Notes: generated from the sequence alone by a model not told the origin. A stretch of 64,000 nt of DNA from Streptomyces sp. T12 (GCF_028736035.1 NZ_CP117866.1:6572001-6636000); one strand, 5' to 3'; counted from the first letter of the stretch, positions 17,163 through 28,733 are shown. Numbers and translations are program-made.

Positions 17163-19307
17163 ATGAACAAGAACATCCGCCGTTCGATCGTCATAGCCGC
17201 CGGTGTCACCGGCGCCTGGGCGCTCGGTTCGACCGCCGCCAGCGCGGACGAACTGCCCGCCTCCACCCTCTCCGTACCGGACACGACTGCCGACGCGACC
17301 GCCGCGGCCGACAGCTCTGACGACCCCGGCCTGCTCGGTGCCGTCACCGGCACCGTGACCGGCACGGTCAACGGAGTCGTCTCCGACGTGACCGACACCG
17401 TCTCCGGCGTCACCGACGGTGCTACCAGCACCGCCACCGGCACGCTCACCGACACCGCCGCCACGGCCGAGACGGCGCCCGCGAGCGCCGCCGAGCAGGC
17501 CCGCCGCTACGTCGACGCCAAGGTCACCGTCCCGTCCGCCACCAAGGCCACCAAGGCAAAGGGCGCCGCCCAGGTCATCCAGGGCGCCAAGGCCGCCCGC
17601 GCGGACAAGGCCACCGCGCAGGCCGAGGCCAAGGTCTCCGCCGACGCCGCCGATGCCGTCGCCGACGCCGGGAACGCATCGCAGGACGCCCCGCAGCTCC
17701 CCGGCACCATCGACTACCTCTTCGGCCCCCTCGCCGCCTTCGCCCCCGAGTTGGAGCAGGCGCTCGCCGCCGCCCAGACGAGGCTGCAGGGCACGCAGGA
17801 GGCGGCCCGTTCGCAGGCGCAGGGCGTCGAGGGCGTCGTACGGACGAAGGCGCAGTACGCCGTCGCGGGCGCGGGCCGCACCGCCGCAGGTGTGCAGGGC
17901 GCCGGGCAGGCCGCCGTCGCCCACGCCGACAGCAGGACCGCGGGCACGGCGACGGCCGCCAAGTCCACCGCCACCGGCAGGGCCACCGCCGTCAAGGCGG
18001 CCGCCGAGGCCTCCGTCTCCGCCGTCCCGAGCCACGTCACCGGCACGGTCGGCGGCGTCGAACAGCGGGTCGTCGGCACGGTCGGCGCCGTCCCCGGCAC
18101 GGTCACCCCGGTCGTCGAGCAGACCGCCGACGCGGTCGTCCCGCCGATCGCCACCGAGGCCGTGCACGGTGTGCTCCCGGTTGCCGGGCACGCCGTCGCC
18201 GGTGTCGTCCCCACCGCCACCCACGCCGTGGCCGGGGTGACCCCGGTCGCCGGGAACGCGGTGGCCGGCGTCCAGCCGGCGGCCGTCGGCGCGGTCGGCG
18301 GTGTCCAGCCGGTGGCCACCGGCGCGGTCGCCGGGGTGCGCCCGGTCGTCGGCCAGGCGGTGGACGGCGTCGTGCCCGTCGCCCAGGGCGCCGTGGCCGG
18401 GGTCGCCCGGACCGCCGGACACACGGTCGATGCCGCGACCGCGCTGGCGTACGGCGTCGTCGCCGGCGTCCAGCCCGTGGCCGGCCAGGCCGTCGCCGGC
18501 GTCCAGCCGGTCGCCGGGAACGCGGTGGCCGGCGTGCAGCCGGTGGCCCACGGCGCGGTGGGCGGCGTACAGCACCTCGCGCACGGCACCGTCTCCGACG
18601 TGCAGCCGGTCGCCTACGGCACCGTCTCCGACGTCCAGCCCGTCGCCTACGGCACCGTCGCCGACGTACAGCCGGTCGCGCACGGCGTCACCGCGGACGT
18701 GCCCCCGTACGCCACCGGCCTGGTCGGCCAGGTCAGCGCCGATGCCACCGGTGCCGTTCTGCCGCCGGTCGCCCACACCGCCGTGCACGGTGTCGTGCCG
18801 GTCGCCGGGCAGGCCGTCGGGGACGCGGGTGCGCTGGCGTACGGCGTGGTCGGCGACATCCGGCCCTTCGCGGGCGGTGTCGTCGGCGAGGTCGACCCCT
18901 TCGCGCACGGGGTGGCCGGGCAGGCCGTCCCCTTCGCCGGGGGTGTCACCGAGGAGGTGCAGCCGTTCGCGTACGGCGTCACCGGCGCCGTGCAGCCCGT
19001 CGTGGACACGGTCGTCGACACCGTCCAGCCGGTCGTGCGGGGCGTCGGCGGCAGCGCCACCAACCTGGCGTACGGCGTCACGGAGGACCTGCAGCCCTTC
19101 GCGGGCGGTGTCGTCGGCCAGGTCGACCCCTTCGCCCACGGCGTCGCGCACCAGGTCGCGCCCTTCGCCGAGGACCTGACCGGGACCGTCCAGCACTCGG
19201 CAGGCCCGCTGGCGGGCAACGCCGGCACCGGCGCCCAGCAGGTAGCCCACTCGATCACGCCGGGTTACGCGCAGGACATCCACCTCGGGGGCGCGTACCG
19301 CATCTGA
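17163..19307 (+). CDS. Secreted protein with about 30 eleven-residue repeats
   Basis: 714 residues. A signal peptide (MNKNIRRSIVIAAGVTGAWA) ends at ASA-DE. An Ala/Thr-rich helical N-terminal half (about residues 30-330) is followed by tandem 11-residue repeats (consensus VAGVQPVAxxA) to about residue 690, then a short tail. There are no Cys, no LPxTG motif and no catalytic motif. An 11-residue period is the hendecad period of surface-binding or coiled helices, though the regular Pro would interrupt a continuous helix. The translation start has only a weak GGGA upstream. The role is unknown; an extracellular structural or surface protein is most likely. Confidence 0.75.
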   Translation: MNKNIRRSIVIAAGVTGAWALGSTAASADELPASTLSVPDTTADATAAADSSDDPGLLGAVTGTVTGTVNGVVSDVTDTVSGVTDGATSTATGTLTDTAATAETAPASAAEQARRYVDAKVTVPSATKATKAKGAAQVIQGAKAARADKATAQAEAKVSADAADAVADAGNASQDAPQLPGTIDYLFGPLAAFAPELEQALAAAQTRLQGTQEAARSQAQGVEGVVRTKAQYAVAGAGRTAAGVQGAGQAAVAHADSRTAGTATAAKSTATGRATAVKAAAEASVSAVPSHVTGTVGGVEQRVVGTVGAVPGTVTPVVEQTADAVVPPIATEAVHGVLPVAGHAVAGVVPTATHAVAGVTPVAGNAVAGVQPAAVGAVGGVQPVATGAVAGVRPVVGQAVDGVVPVAQGAVAGVARTAGHTVDAATALAYGVVAGVQPVAGQAVAGVQPVAGNAVAGVQPVAHGAVGGVQHLAHGTVSDVQPVAYGTVSDVQPVAYGTVADVQPVAHGVTADVPPYATGLVGQVSADATGAVLPPVAHTAVHGVVPVAGQAVGDAGALAYGVVGDIRPFAGGVVGEVDPFAHGVAGQAVPFAGGVTEEVQPFAYGVTGAVQPVVDTVVDTVQPVVRGVGGSATNLAYGVTEDLQPFAGGVVGQVDPFAHGVAHQVAPFAEDLTGTVQHSAGPLAGNAGTGAQQVAHSITPGYAQDIHLGGAYRI
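18160..19200 (+). repeat. 33-nt repeat array coding for 11-residue units
   Basis: DNA in this interval repeats with a 33-nt period, with units such as GCCGGCGTCCAGCCGGTCGC. The copies are diverged at synonymous sites, so the array is not recent but has kept its reading frame. Confidence 0.85.
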
Positions 19308-19620
19308 CCGCACCACCCCCGACGTCGTACGGCGGCCCCCCGGCGGAGCCACGTACGACGCACCCGCCGCCACGGCGAGCGCGACCGCGGACGCACGCAC
19401 CACCCGCACGGCATCCGCATCCGCATCCGCATCCGCGACCGCGACCCGCGCCCGCCGAGGCGACCGACCGACTCCGCGGGGCAACCGGACCCGGACGGCC
19501 GAACACCGTCGGCCGATCCGACCGGAACCCCGCGGAAGGGCCGCGTGATCCCCATTGGGGTGGGGAGCACCGACCCAGAGCCCACAGGGGCGGCCCATTC
19601 GTGCCCCTTCGGGCTGCTCA

Positions 19621-19660
19621 AGGGACCTCACCGGGTCAACCCCAGCCCGGTGAGGTCCTT
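19621..19660. terminator. Hairpin terminator after the repeat protein gene
   Basis: A 13-bp perfect stem (GGACCTCACCGGG / CCCGGTGAGGTCC), extended by one G-U and one A-U pair, with a 10-nt loop. It ends transcription from the upstream secreted-protein genes or insulates sucCD. Confidence 0.75.
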
Positions 19661-19738
19661 CCCGTTGCGCTACCGGCGCGCTACCGAAACCTCACAGGCG
19701 GCACGCTGTGCCAGAGATCTTTGCTGATGGCGGCATCA

Positions 19739-19754
19739 TGTGACAGGTATCACC
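19739..19754. promoter_or_regulatory. CRP-like palindrome upstream of sucC
   Basis: TGTGA-CAGGTA-TCACC matches the TGTGA-N6-TCACA pattern bound by CRP/FNR-family regulators, with one mismatch. It lies about 185 nt before sucC. Streptomyces encodes a Crp with a similar site preference. Assignment to Crp is inference. Confidence 0.4.
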
Positions 19755-19938
19755 GCTCAGGTGTGACCCTCGATTTAGGGGCCTCCTGCAAGCAGCGATA
19801 ACCTGCGAGACGGACATGCCGCGCGCTCGGACACCGTGTGCGCCTCCCTTGTGACAGACACGGTCGGACGTCACGTTGCCCTCGCGGCACGCCCACGCAG
19901 ACAACGAACCGCGAGATCACTGATAGGGACGGAAGCGC

Positions 19939-21120
19939 GTGGACCTGTTCGAGTACCAGGCGAGGGACCTCTTCGCCAAGCACGATGTACCGGTGCTGGC
20001 CGGTGAAGTCATCGACACGCCTGAGGCGGCCCGCGCAGCCACTGAGCGCCTCGGTGGCAAGTCCGTCGTCAAGGCACAGGTGAAGGTCGGCGGCCGTGGC
20101 AAGGCCGGTGGCGTCAAGCTCGCCGCGACCGCGGACGAGGCCGTCGCCCGGGCGACCGACATCCTCGGCATGGACATCAAGGGCCACACGGTCCACAAGG
20201 TGATGATCGCCGAGACGGCTCCGGAGATCCTGGAGGAGTACTACGTCTCCTTCCTCCTCGACCGTGCCAACCGCACCTTCCTCTCCATCGCCTCCGTCGA
20301 GGGCGGCATGGAGATCGAGGAGGTGGCGGCCACCCGTCCGGAGGCCGTCGCCAAGATCGCGATCGACGCCATCGACGGCGTGGACGAGGCCAAGGCCCAG
20401 GAGATCGTGGCCGCGGCGAAGTTCCCGGCGGAGGTCGCCGACAAGGTCGCCAACGTCCTGATCAAGCTGTGGGACACCTTCATCAAGTCGGACGCCCTCC
20501 TCGTCGAGGTCAACCCGCTCGCGAAGGTCGCCTCCGGTGACGTCATCGCCCTCGACGGCAAGGTGTCGCTCGACGAGAACGCCGAGTTCCGCCACCCCGA
20601 GTACGAGGAGCTCCACGACAAGGACGCGGCCAACCCGCTCGAGGCCGCCGCCAAGGCGAAGGGCCTCAACTACGTCAAGCTCGAGGGCGAGGTCGGCATC
20701 ATCGGCAACGGCGCGGGGCTCGTCATGAGCACCCTGGACGTCGTCGCGTACGCCGGTGAGAACCACGGCAACGTCAAGCCGGCCAACTTCCTGGACATCG
20801 GCGGTGGCGCCTCCGCCCAGGTCATGGCCAACGGTCTGGAGATCATCCTCGGCGACCCGGACGTCAAGTCCGTCTTCGTCAACGTCTTCGGTGGCATCAC
20901 CGCCTGTGACGAGGTCGCCAACGGCATCGTCCAGGCCCTGAAGCTCCTCGAGGACCGTGGCGAGAACGTCACCAAGCCGCTCGTCGTCCGCCTCGACGGC
21001 AACAACGCCGAGCTCGGCCGGCAGATCCTCACCGACGCCAACCACCCGCTGGTCCAGCGCGTCGACACCATGGACGGCGCGGCCGACAAGGCCGCCGAAC
21101 TGGCCCACGCCGCCAAGTAA
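19939..21120 (+). CDS. sucC: Succinyl-CoA synthetase beta subunit
   Basis: 393 residues from a GTG at 19939 with a GGACGGAAG purine stretch before it. It begins [15 protein letters not shown], as all SucC proteins do. The ATP-grasp N-terminal half contains [15 protein letters not shown] and the nucleotide/metal site LVEVNPLA; the C-terminal half contains the CoA-ligase part with [12 protein letters not shown] and [13 protein letters not shown]. With SucD it makes succinate and ATP/GTP from succinyl-CoA in the TCA cycle. It is co-transcribed with sucD, 27 nt downstream. Confidence 0.97.
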   Translation: MDLFEYQARDLFAKHDVPVLAGEVIDTPEAARAATERLGGKSVVKAQVKVGGRGKAGGVKLAATADEAVARATDILGMDIKGHTVHKVMIAETAPEILEEYYVSFLLDRANRTFLSIASVEGGMEIEEVAATRPEAVAKIAIDAIDGVDEAKAQEIVAAAKFPAEVADKVANVLIKLWDTFIKSDALLVEVNPLAKVASGDVIALDGKVSLDENAEFRHPEYEELHDKDAANPLEAAAKAKGLNYVKLEGEVGIIGNGAGLVMSTLDVVAYAGENHGNVKPANFLDIGGGASAQVMANGLEIILGDPDVKSVFVNVFGGITACDEVANGIVQALKLLEDRGENVTKPLVVRLDGNNAELGRQILTDANHPLVQRVDTMDGAADKAAELAHAAK

Positions 21121-21147
21121 GCACTCAGGACGAGGACACAACACACC

Positions 21148-22032
21148 ATGGCTATCTGGCTCAACAAGGACAGCAAGGTCATCGTCCAGGGCATGACCGG
21201 CTCCACGGGTATGAAGCACACCAAGCTCATGCTCGGTGACGGCACCGAGGTCGTGGGCGGCGTGAACCCGCGCAAGGCGGGCACCTCCGTGGACTTCGAC
21301 GGCACCGAGGTACCGGTCTTCGGTACCGTCAAGGAGGCCATCGAGAAGACCGGCGCCAACGTCTCCGTCATCTTCGTGCCGGAGAAGTTCACCAAGGACG
21401 CGGTCGTCGAGGCCATCGACGCCGAGATCCCGCTGGCCGTCGTGATCACCGAGGGCATCGCCGTGCACGACTCGGCGTCGTTCTGGGCGTACGCCGGCAA
21501 GAAGGGCAACAAGACCCGGATCATCGGCCCGAACTGCCCCGGCATCATCACCCCGGGTCAGTCGAACGTCGGCATCATCCCGGGCGACATCACCAAGCCG
21601 GGCCGCATCGGCCTGGTCTCGAAGTCCGGCACGCTGACGTACCAGATGATGTACGAGCTGCGTGACATCGGCTTCTCGACCGCCGTCGGCATCGGTGGTG
21701 ACCCGATCATCGGCACCACGCACATCGACGCGCTCGCCGCGTTCGAGGCCGACCCCGAGACCGACCTGATCGTCATGATCGGCGAGATCGGTGGCGACGC
21801 CGAGGAGCGGGCCGCGGACTTCATCGCGAAGAACGTGACCAAGCCGGTCGTCGGCTACGTCGCGGGCTTCACCGCGCCCGAGGGCAAGACCATGGGCCAC
21901 GCCGGCGCCATCGTCTCCGGTTCGTCCGGCACCGCCCAGGCGAAGAAGGAGGCCCTCGAGGCCGCCGGCGTCAAGGTCGGCAAGACGCCGACCGAGACGG
22001 CGAAGCTGGCGCGCGAGATCCTCGGCGGCTGA
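21148..22032 (+). CDS. sucD: Succinyl-CoA synthetase alpha subunit
   Basis: 294 residues, normal for SucD. The CoA-binding Rossmann domain opens with [15 protein letters not shown]. The phosphohistidine-loop region is [15 protein letters not shown], whose His carries the phosphoryl group in catalysis, and [11 protein letters not shown] marks the domain junction. It forms the heterotetramer with SucC encoded just upstream. Weak hairpins follow the stop. Confidence 0.97.
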   Translation: MAIWLNKDSKVIVQGMTGSTGMKHTKLMLGDGTEVVGGVNPRKAGTSVDFDGTEVPVFGTVKEAIEKTGANVSVIFVPEKFTKDAVVEAIDAEIPLAVVITEGIAVHDSASFWAYAGKKGNKTRIIGPNCPGIITPGQSNVGIIPGDITKPGRIGLVSKSGTLTYQMMYELRDIGFSTAVGIGGDPIIGTTHIDALAAFEADPETDLIVMIGEIGGDAEERAADFIAKNVTKPVVGYVAGFTAPEGKTMGHAGAIVSGSSGTAQAKKEALEAAGVKVGKTPTETAKLAREILGG

Positions 22033-22040
22033 ACGCGGTC

Positions 22041-22060
22041 ACGGCCGTGGTTGCGGCCGT
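22041..22060. terminator. Hairpin after sucD
   Basis: A 7-bp perfect stem (ACGGCCG / CGGCCGT) with a 6-nt loop, followed by a second GGCCCG/CGGGCC stem at 22089-22115. It lies between convergent sucD and the HTH/sigma-like gene. Confidence 0.5.
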
Positions 22061-22154
22061 AGTCACGGCACTCAGCTGAACGTTGGTGGGCCCGTTCCCT
22101 CGGTGGGGGCGGGCCTGCCGGCGTTTTCGCAGGCCGAGTGGGCAAGCGCAGGCG

Positions 22155-23294
22155 TCACTGCACCTGTGGCGCCAGCCGCTGCGGGCCGTGCTGCATCTCT
22201 GAGCGCAGCTTCTCCTTCAGCTCCTGCTCCGCCTTCGACAGCGGGCCCGGCGCCACCTTCGGCGGTACGCCGAGCACCGTCTGCCCCGGTGGCACCGGGG
22301 GTTCGTAGCGGGTCGGGGCCGTTCGCAGCGTCAAGGCCGTCGTGCCGATCAGCGCCACGGTGAACGCGATCGCCGCTCGCGTCCAGAACCGGGCCCGGCG
22401 TTCGCTGCTCTCGCGCACCGTCGCCGGCTTGGCCGCGCGCAAGCGCTCCACGGAGGCCAGTTCGGCCAGTCGGCGGTTGAACTCGGTGGGGTCGGACAGG
22501 CCGGGGAGGCGGGCGGCGACCGCGGCGCGGGCGTGAAGCAGGCGGTTCGCGGCCGCCGGAGTGCTCGCCTCCGTCTCCGCCGCCGTTTCGGGCAGGTCGA
22601 GGCCCACACCGTCGTAGAGGAGAAGCGTGCGGCGCTGTGGCGCCGTGAGTTCGAGGAGTACGTCCAGCAGGGCACGGTCGGACGCGTCCGGCGGCGGGGG
22701 TTCGGGGTGCCGGTATCGGGGGCGGAACCGGTGCCAGGGGGAGAGCGCGCAGTCGTACGCCGTCGCCCGCACCCAGCCTGCCGGGTCCCGGTCACGGGCC
22801 ACCTCCGGCCAGCGCTGCCAGGCGAGTTGGAAGGCCCACTCGACCGATTCGCGGGCGAGTTCGCGGCGCCCGGTGAGCAGGTACGTCTGCCGTACGAGGG
22901 CGGGGGCGCAGAAGGCGTAGAGCGCATCGAAGGCCTGGGCGGGGGAGAGGGGCCGTCGGGGACGGGGTTCGGGGGCGGGTGCCGGATCTTCGGCGCGCAC
23001 GGCTGCGGGTACGGCCCTGTCGGCGCCGCCCGCGGCCTCGGGCTGACGTGCCATCACCTCAAGTTCCGCCGAGGCCTCCTGAACCTCCGTCTGCTCCGCG
23101 AGGGACCGGAGCAGTTGTGCGTACGTGTCTCGCCTTCCGCCGCGTGGAGACGTACGGCCGATCTCCCACGCGCGTACCGTCTCGCGGTTGACGCCCACCT
23201 GATCCGCGACCTGAGCCTGCGTCAATGAACCGGCCTCACGCAGGCGTCGGCGCTCCTCGGGCGGGGGGAGCGGGTTTGCGGGACTCCGCGTCAC
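22155..23294 (-). CDS. XRE-type HTH fused to an ECF-sigma-like region and a membrane helix
   Basis: 379 residues from the GTG at 23294, with GAAGGGG 7 nt upstream; the frame runs open far upstream without meaning. Residues about 14-70 are an XRE helix-turn-helix (LTQAQVADQVGVNRETVRAW). Residues about 128-200 resemble sigma region 2 (FDALYAFCAPALVRQTYLLT, WAFQLAWQRWPEV), and about 215-270 resemble region 4 (LTAPQRRTLLLYDGVGLDLP and LLHARAAVAARL). A single membrane helix (AAIAFTVALIGTTALTL) comes near residue 320, then a Pro-rich and charged tail. It probably acts at the membrane on transcription. It is divergent from the DUF6350 gene. Confidence 0.75.
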   Translation of the reverse strand: MTRSPANPLPPPEERRRLREAGSLTQAQVADQVGVNRETVRAWEIGRTSPRGGRRDTYAQLLRSLAEQTEVQEASAELEVMARQPEAAGGADRAVPAAVRAEDPAPAPEPRPRRPLSPAQAFDALYAFCAPALVRQTYLLTGRRELARESVEWAFQLAWQRWPEVARDRDPAGWVRATAYDCALSPWHRFRPRYRHPEPPPPDASDRALLDVLLELTAPQRRTLLLYDGVGLDLPETAAETEASTPAAANRLLHARAAVAARLPGLSDPTEFNRRLAELASVERLRAAKPATVRESSERRARFWTRAAIAFTVALIGTTALTLRTAPTRYEPPVPPGQTVLGVPPKVAPGPLSKAEQELKEKLRSEMQHGPQRLAPQVQ

Positions 23295-23390
23295 AGTACG
23301 CCCCTTCGTGCGAAAAAGTACATAAACATATATTGAGCGACACTTCGGAGGTTCGCCTGTTACGACGGAAAAGCGCGTGTCGTTGGGAGC
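23295..23390. promoter_or_regulatory. AT-rich divergent promoter region
   Basis: 96 bp between divergent starts, with an AT-rich core (near 23311-23335, containing ACATAAACATATATTGAG), the usual signature of promoter DNA in this GC background. Confidence 0.5.
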
Positions 23391-25367
23391 ATGGCGGGCG
23401 TGATTGACATGACCGCTCGCAGAACGCCCCCGTCGTCCCTGCTCACGCGGCTGCGCGGCCGAACGCCCGGGCTCGGCGCCAGCCTTCTGGCAGGCGCGGT
23501 GGCGGCGGGGCTGGGGCTGGGTGTGTTCGCCGTGCTGGTGATGGTGCTGTGGGTCAGTTCGCCGTATCCGGACAGCGGGCCGGGGGGCGCGCTGCGGATC
23601 GCCGCGGTGCTGTGGCTGCTGGCGCACGGCGCCGAACTGGTCCGCACCGACACCCTCTCCGGCGTCCCCGCGCCCATGGGGGTCACCCCGTTGCTGCTGC
23701 TCGTACTGCCGGTGCTGCTGGTGCACCGGGCGGCGCGGGACGCGGCGGCGGACGGGGGCGAGGGGGTGCCGCTGGTGGCGGGGCGCACGGCGTGGGCGGG
23801 CGTCGTGCTCGGGTACCTCGGGGTCGGGGCGGCGGCCGCGGTGTACGCGGCGGGGGGTGAGCTGCGGCCCGCGTGGTGGTGGACCGGGCTGTGGGTGTCG
23901 GCGGTCGTGACGGGAGCGGCGGGGGCGGGGGTGTGGACGGCGTGTGGGCGGCCCCCCGAGGTGGTGGAACGTGTGCTGGTCGGGCTGCCGAGATGGGTAC
24001 GGCGGCTGGTGCCCGGGGTGCGGGCGCGCACCCGTCTCGGTGCGGCGGCACGTGCGGCCGTGGCTGGTGCGGTGGCCCTTGTCGGGGGCGGGGCGGTGCT
24101 GGTGGGCGGGGCGCTGGTGTGGCACGGCGACGCGACGCGGGCGTCCTTTCTGCAACTGACGGAGGGGTGGTCGGGGCGGTTCGCGGTACTGCTGCTGTGC
24201 CTGGCACTCGTGCCGAACGCGGCGGTGTGGGCGGCGACGTACGCGCTGGGGCCGGGCTTCGTGCTGGGGGCGGGGCATGTGGTGGCGCCGGGGTCCTCGG
24301 CTCCCGCGCCGTTGCTGCCGCCGCTTCCGTTGCTGGAGGCGGTGCCGGGCGCGGGGGTTGCGGGGCCGGGGCAGTGGGGGGTCGGGGCGGTGCCTGTCGT
24401 GGCGGGGGTGGTGGTCGGGTGGTTTGTGGCGAGGGCGGCGGTGTGGGGTGGGGGAGCGGGGGGCCGGGGCGGCGACGCGGAGGGCTCTGCGGGGGTTCGG
24501 ACGCAGGGTGGACGGGTGGCTGAGGGGGTTCGGACCCGAGGCGGGCGGACCGCTGAGGGGGCGGCCCGGACCCAGGGCGGGCGAGGGTCTGCCGTGGTGC
24601 CGTCTCCGGCCGGGCAGGCGGCTGCTGAGGTCTGGTCGGGTGGGCGGACTGCCGCGGTTGCCGCGCTGGCTGCCGTGTTCTGCGCGGCCGTGGTCGCCGT
24701 GCTGGCCGCGCAGTCGGGTGGCCCGCTCGGGGTCGGGATGCTCGCGAGCTTCGGGCCGGTGTGGTGGCAGGCGGGGGCGGCCACGCTGGCGTGGGTCGCG
24801 GTGGTGGCGGTTCCCGTGGCGGTGCTCGCGCGGGCGTGGCGGTGCCGGGCGGGGGCGGTGCGCCGGGCGGAGCGGGTGAGTGAGACGCAGGGGGCGCGGA
24901 TCGGCAAGCCTCGGGCGGAGGCGTCGGGGGAGCGTGGCTCGCAGGAGAGCGGCTCCGGGGACTGCGGGGCGGACGGCTCGGCTGCGGGTGGACGCCGGTT
25001 GCGGGAGCGGCTGCCGTTGGTCGGCGGGTGGTTGTCGCGGGGGGCGGAGCCGGGGGAGCGCGAGGGTGCGCCGATGGACTCGAAGAGGGGCGCGAAGGCG
25101 GACTCGAAGACGGGGCACAAGGCTTACGGCCAGCAGGCTCCGATCACGGCCCCGACGCCGGACCAGCCCGTTCCGCATCAGGGCAAGGACCAGGACGCCC
25201 GGTCCGCGGAGTACGACGAGGATGCTCCGTACGAGGGCTCCGACCAGGACATCCCGCACGTGGAGTACGACCACGACACGACCTTCGAGCCGTACGACCA
25301 CCCGCCCGTCGAGCCGTCGCCGCAACCGCCGGCAGAGCAGTCGCAGAAGCAGTCACCGGAGTCATAG
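23391..25367 (+). CDS. Polytopic membrane protein, DUF6350 family
   Basis: 658 residues from the ATG at 23391 (GGGAG just upstream); an ATG at 23409 is the alternative. The first about 460 residues carry roughly ten hydrophobic segments (such as [14 protein letters not shown] and [15 protein letters not shown]). The C-terminal tail of about 190 residues is cytoplasmic-looking: basic Gly/Arg repeats ([19 protein letters not shown]), then an acidic Asp/Tyr/Glu/Pro/Gln-rich end. The family is an actinobacterial membrane protein found next to purN; its function is unknown. Confidence 0.8.
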   Translation: MAGVIDMTARRTPPSSLLTRLRGRTPGLGASLLAGAVAAGLGLGVFAVLVMVLWVSSPYPDSGPGGALRIAAVLWLLAHGAELVRTDTLSGVPAPMGVTPLLLLVLPVLLVHRAARDAAADGGEGVPLVAGRTAWAGVVLGYLGVGAAAAVYAAGGELRPAWWWTGLWVSAVVTGAAGAGVWTACGRPPEVVERVLVGLPRWVRRLVPGVRARTRLGAAARAAVAGAVALVGGGAVLVGGALVWHGDATRASFLQLTEGWSGRFAVLLLCLALVPNAAVWAATYALGPGFVLGAGHVVAPGSSAPAPLLPPLPLLEAVPGAGVAGPGQWGVGAVPVVAGVVVGWFVARAAVWGGGAGGRGGDAEGSAGVRTQGGRVAEGVRTRGGRTAEGAARTQGGRGSAVVPSPAGQAAAEVWSGGRTAAVAALAAVFCAAVVAVLAAQSGGPLGVGMLASFGPVWWQAGAATLAWVAVVAVPVAVLARAWRCRAGAVRRAERVSETQGARIGKPRAEASGERGSQESGSGDCGADGSAAGGRRLRERLPLVGGWLSRGAEPGEREGAPMDSKRGAKADSKTGHKAYGQQAPITAPTPDQPVPHQGKDQDARSAEYDEDAPYEGSDQDIPHVEYDHDTTFEPYDHPPVEPSPQPPAEQSQKQSPES

Positions 25368-25431
25368 TCCGAGGCCGCCCCCTGAGGGCACTCCGGAGCC
25401 GGACCCGAACCCGGACCCGAACCCGAACCCG

Positions 25432-26214
25432 TCAGTCCGTCGTCCCCAGAACCCCGCGCAACTCCTCCGGCAGAAGCTCGTTGCACGCCTGCTTCGCCTC
25501 GTTGGTCAGCGCATCGTTCGTGCAGGTGTAGTAGTCGCTGTAGACCATCTGCGCCGTGAACCCGGCCGCGACCACCGCGATGGCGAGGGACGCCGTGACC
25601 AGGCCGCTCACCGCCGCCGTCGTCTGGGGCCGGCCGTTGGACCGGGGCGCCGGGGTGTCCGGGTCGGGGGTGCGGGGCTTGGTGCGGAGGCTGGTGATGC
25701 CCCAGTAGAGGGCCAGCGCGCCGAGCAGCAGGGCGACGTACGGCCAGCTGAAGAGGGCGAAGAAGAAGGCCCACATACCGGAGAGCAGGGCAAAGCGAGC
25801 GCGGCGCTGGGCGGGGTCGGTGGGGTCCCAGCGCATGCCCGAGGCCGGGCCGCCGTTTCCGGGGCCCTCGGGGCCGCCGCGGGGACGCTCGCCGAAGCCG
25901 TCGGGGGAGCGGCCCGGCTGGCGGTCGCTCCACTGGCTGCCCCAGGGCGAGTCTCCGCCGCCCTCGCCCGACCCCTGCGAGCCGTCCTCGCCCGACGGGC
26001 GCCGCGGCTGCCACGGGCGGTCCGGCGCGCCCGCCGGCGGCGGCGCGAAGGGGTTGTCGTCCTGGGCGCCACCGCCCTGTTCGTCGCCGGACTTCTTGCC
26101 CGAGGGCGCGTCGGGAGGCGAGGCGGGCCGCTCTCGCAGCAGGACGGCGCCACGCTTCCCTCCCTGCGCGGACTGCGGAGGGAGAGTGAGGAGTCGCAGG
26201 CTGCGGTCCGACAT
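25432..26214 (-). CDS. Small membrane protein with Pro/Gly-rich cytoplasmic N-terminus
   Basis: 260 residues from the ATG at 26214 ([10 protein letters not shown]); a longer open frame exists but overlaps the purN promoter. The first about 140 residues are Pro/Gly/Ser/Arg/Asp-rich and disordered. Then come two close hydrophobic helices ([32 protein letters not shown]) and a third ([18 protein letters not shown]), ending in a short extracellular domain with two Cys ([20 protein letters not shown]). No known function. It converges on the DUF6350 gene and is divergent from purN. Confidence 0.65.
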   Translation of the reverse strand: MSDRSLRLLTLPPQSAQGGKRGAVLLRERPASPPDAPSGKKSGDEQGGGAQDDNPFAPPPAGAPDRPWQPRRPSGEDGSQGSGEGGGDSPWGSQWSDRQPGRSPDGFGERPRGGPEGPGNGGPASGMRWDPTDPAQRRARFALLSGMWAFFFALFSWPYVALLLGALALYWGITSLRTKPRTPDPDTPAPRSNGRPQTTAAVSGLVTASLAIAVVAAGFTAQMVYSDYYTCTNDALTNEAKQACNELLPEELRGVLGTTD

Positions 26215-26423
26215 CAAGTGAGCGTCTTCCCCTTGGTGAACGACTGATCCGACATGAGCTGTCACTTCGTGAACGCACCGCACCACGACCGCGTTCCCGG
26301 GCCAGCTCCCCCAGACGCTACCTTCCGGCCACGCCCCCGTCCCGTGGGGGCTGTCCGTAGTGCCGGTATCGTTGCTGACGGTCGGCCGCTTCGTAGACTT
26401 CCCCGTATCCCGGGGCGCGATGC

Positions 26424-26435
26424 ATTCGTACGAAT
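26424..26435. promoter_or_regulatory. Perfect palindrome ATTCGTACGAAT upstream of purN
   Basis: A self-complementary 12-mer 52 nt before the purN start, in a locally AT-rich segment. It contains TTCG and CGAA half-sites. It is a candidate operator for purNH; the regulator is not known. Confidence 0.45.
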
Positions 26436-26487
26436 ATACAAAGCGTCGACCGCATGAAGAACGCACCCCCGAGAAAGGGCCCCCACC

Positions 26488-27113
26488 GTGGCCGCCAAGC
26501 CCGTGGCCAAGCGCCTCGTCGTGCTGGTCTCCGGATCCGGCACCAATCTGCAGGCGCTCCTCGACGAGATCGCCGCCGTCGGTTCCGAGGCGTACGGCGC
26601 CGAGATCGTGGCCGTCGGTGCCGACCGCGAGAACATCGAGGGGCTCGCGCGGGCCGAGCGCGCCGGGCTGCCGACCTTCGTGCGGAAGGTCAAGGACTAC
26701 GACAGCCGGGAGGAGTGGGACGCGGCTCTCACCGAGGCCGTCTCCTCCTACGAGCCCGATCTCGTCGTCTCCGCCGGGTTCATGAAGATCGTGGGCAAGG
26801 AGTTCCTCGCGCGCTTCGGCGGGCGGTTCGTGAACACCCACCCGGCCCTTCTCCCCAGTTTCCCCGGCGCCCACGGCGTCCGCGACGCCCTCGCGTACGG
26901 CGCCAAGGTCACCGGCTGCACCGTCCACTTCGTCGACGACGGCGTCGACACCGGACCGATCATCGCTCAGGGCGTGGTGGAGGTCCGGGACGAGGACGAC
27001 GAGAGCGCTCTGCACGAGCGCATCAAAGAAGTCGAGCGAAGGCTGCTCGTCGAGGTCGTGGGGCGGCTCGCCCGCAACGGCCATCGCATTGAGGGACGAA
27101 AGGTAGTTATCCA

Positions 27114-27117
<4 letters not shown>
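26488..27117 (+). CDS. purN: Phosphoribosylglycinamide formyltransferase
   Basis: 209 residues from a GTG at 26488 with GAGAAAGG upstream. It transfers a formyl group from 10-formyl-THF to GAR in purine synthesis. The GAR phosphate loop is [10 protein letters not shown], the catalytic Asn/His are in [15 protein letters not shown] and the catalytic Asp is in [10 protein letters not shown]. The stop overlaps the purH start by 4 nt (GTGA), so the two are translationally coupled. Confidence 0.96.
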
Positions 27118-28685
<1,568 letters not shown>

Positions 28686-28697
28686 TCCGCATGTGAG

Positions 28698-28732
28698 GCA
28701 GGGCCCGCCGTTCGGCCGACGGCGGGCCCTGC
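28698..28732. terminator. Bidirectional terminator, purH / Ser-Thr kinase gene
   Basis: A 14-bp perfect stem (GCAGGGCCCGCCGT / ACGGCGGGCCCTGC) with a 7-nt loop, sitting between convergent genes. It marks the left border of the accessory island. Confidence 0.85.
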
Positions 28733-28733
28733 G

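Larger units (their letters stand above)
19308..19938. other. Intergenic region upstream of sucC
   Basis: 631 bp without a convincing gene. It holds a four-copy GCATCC microrepeat (19411-19434), a strong hairpin (19621-19660), a CRP-like site (19739-19754) and the sucC promoter and leader. A TAACCT hexamer at 19798-19803 could be a -10 element. Confidence 0.6.

Noticed and set aside
16614..19631. Minus-strand ORF of 1005 codons opposite the 11-residue-repeat gene.
   Set aside because: Its repeats are mirror images of the plus-strand repeats; the plus frame has a signal peptide and start.
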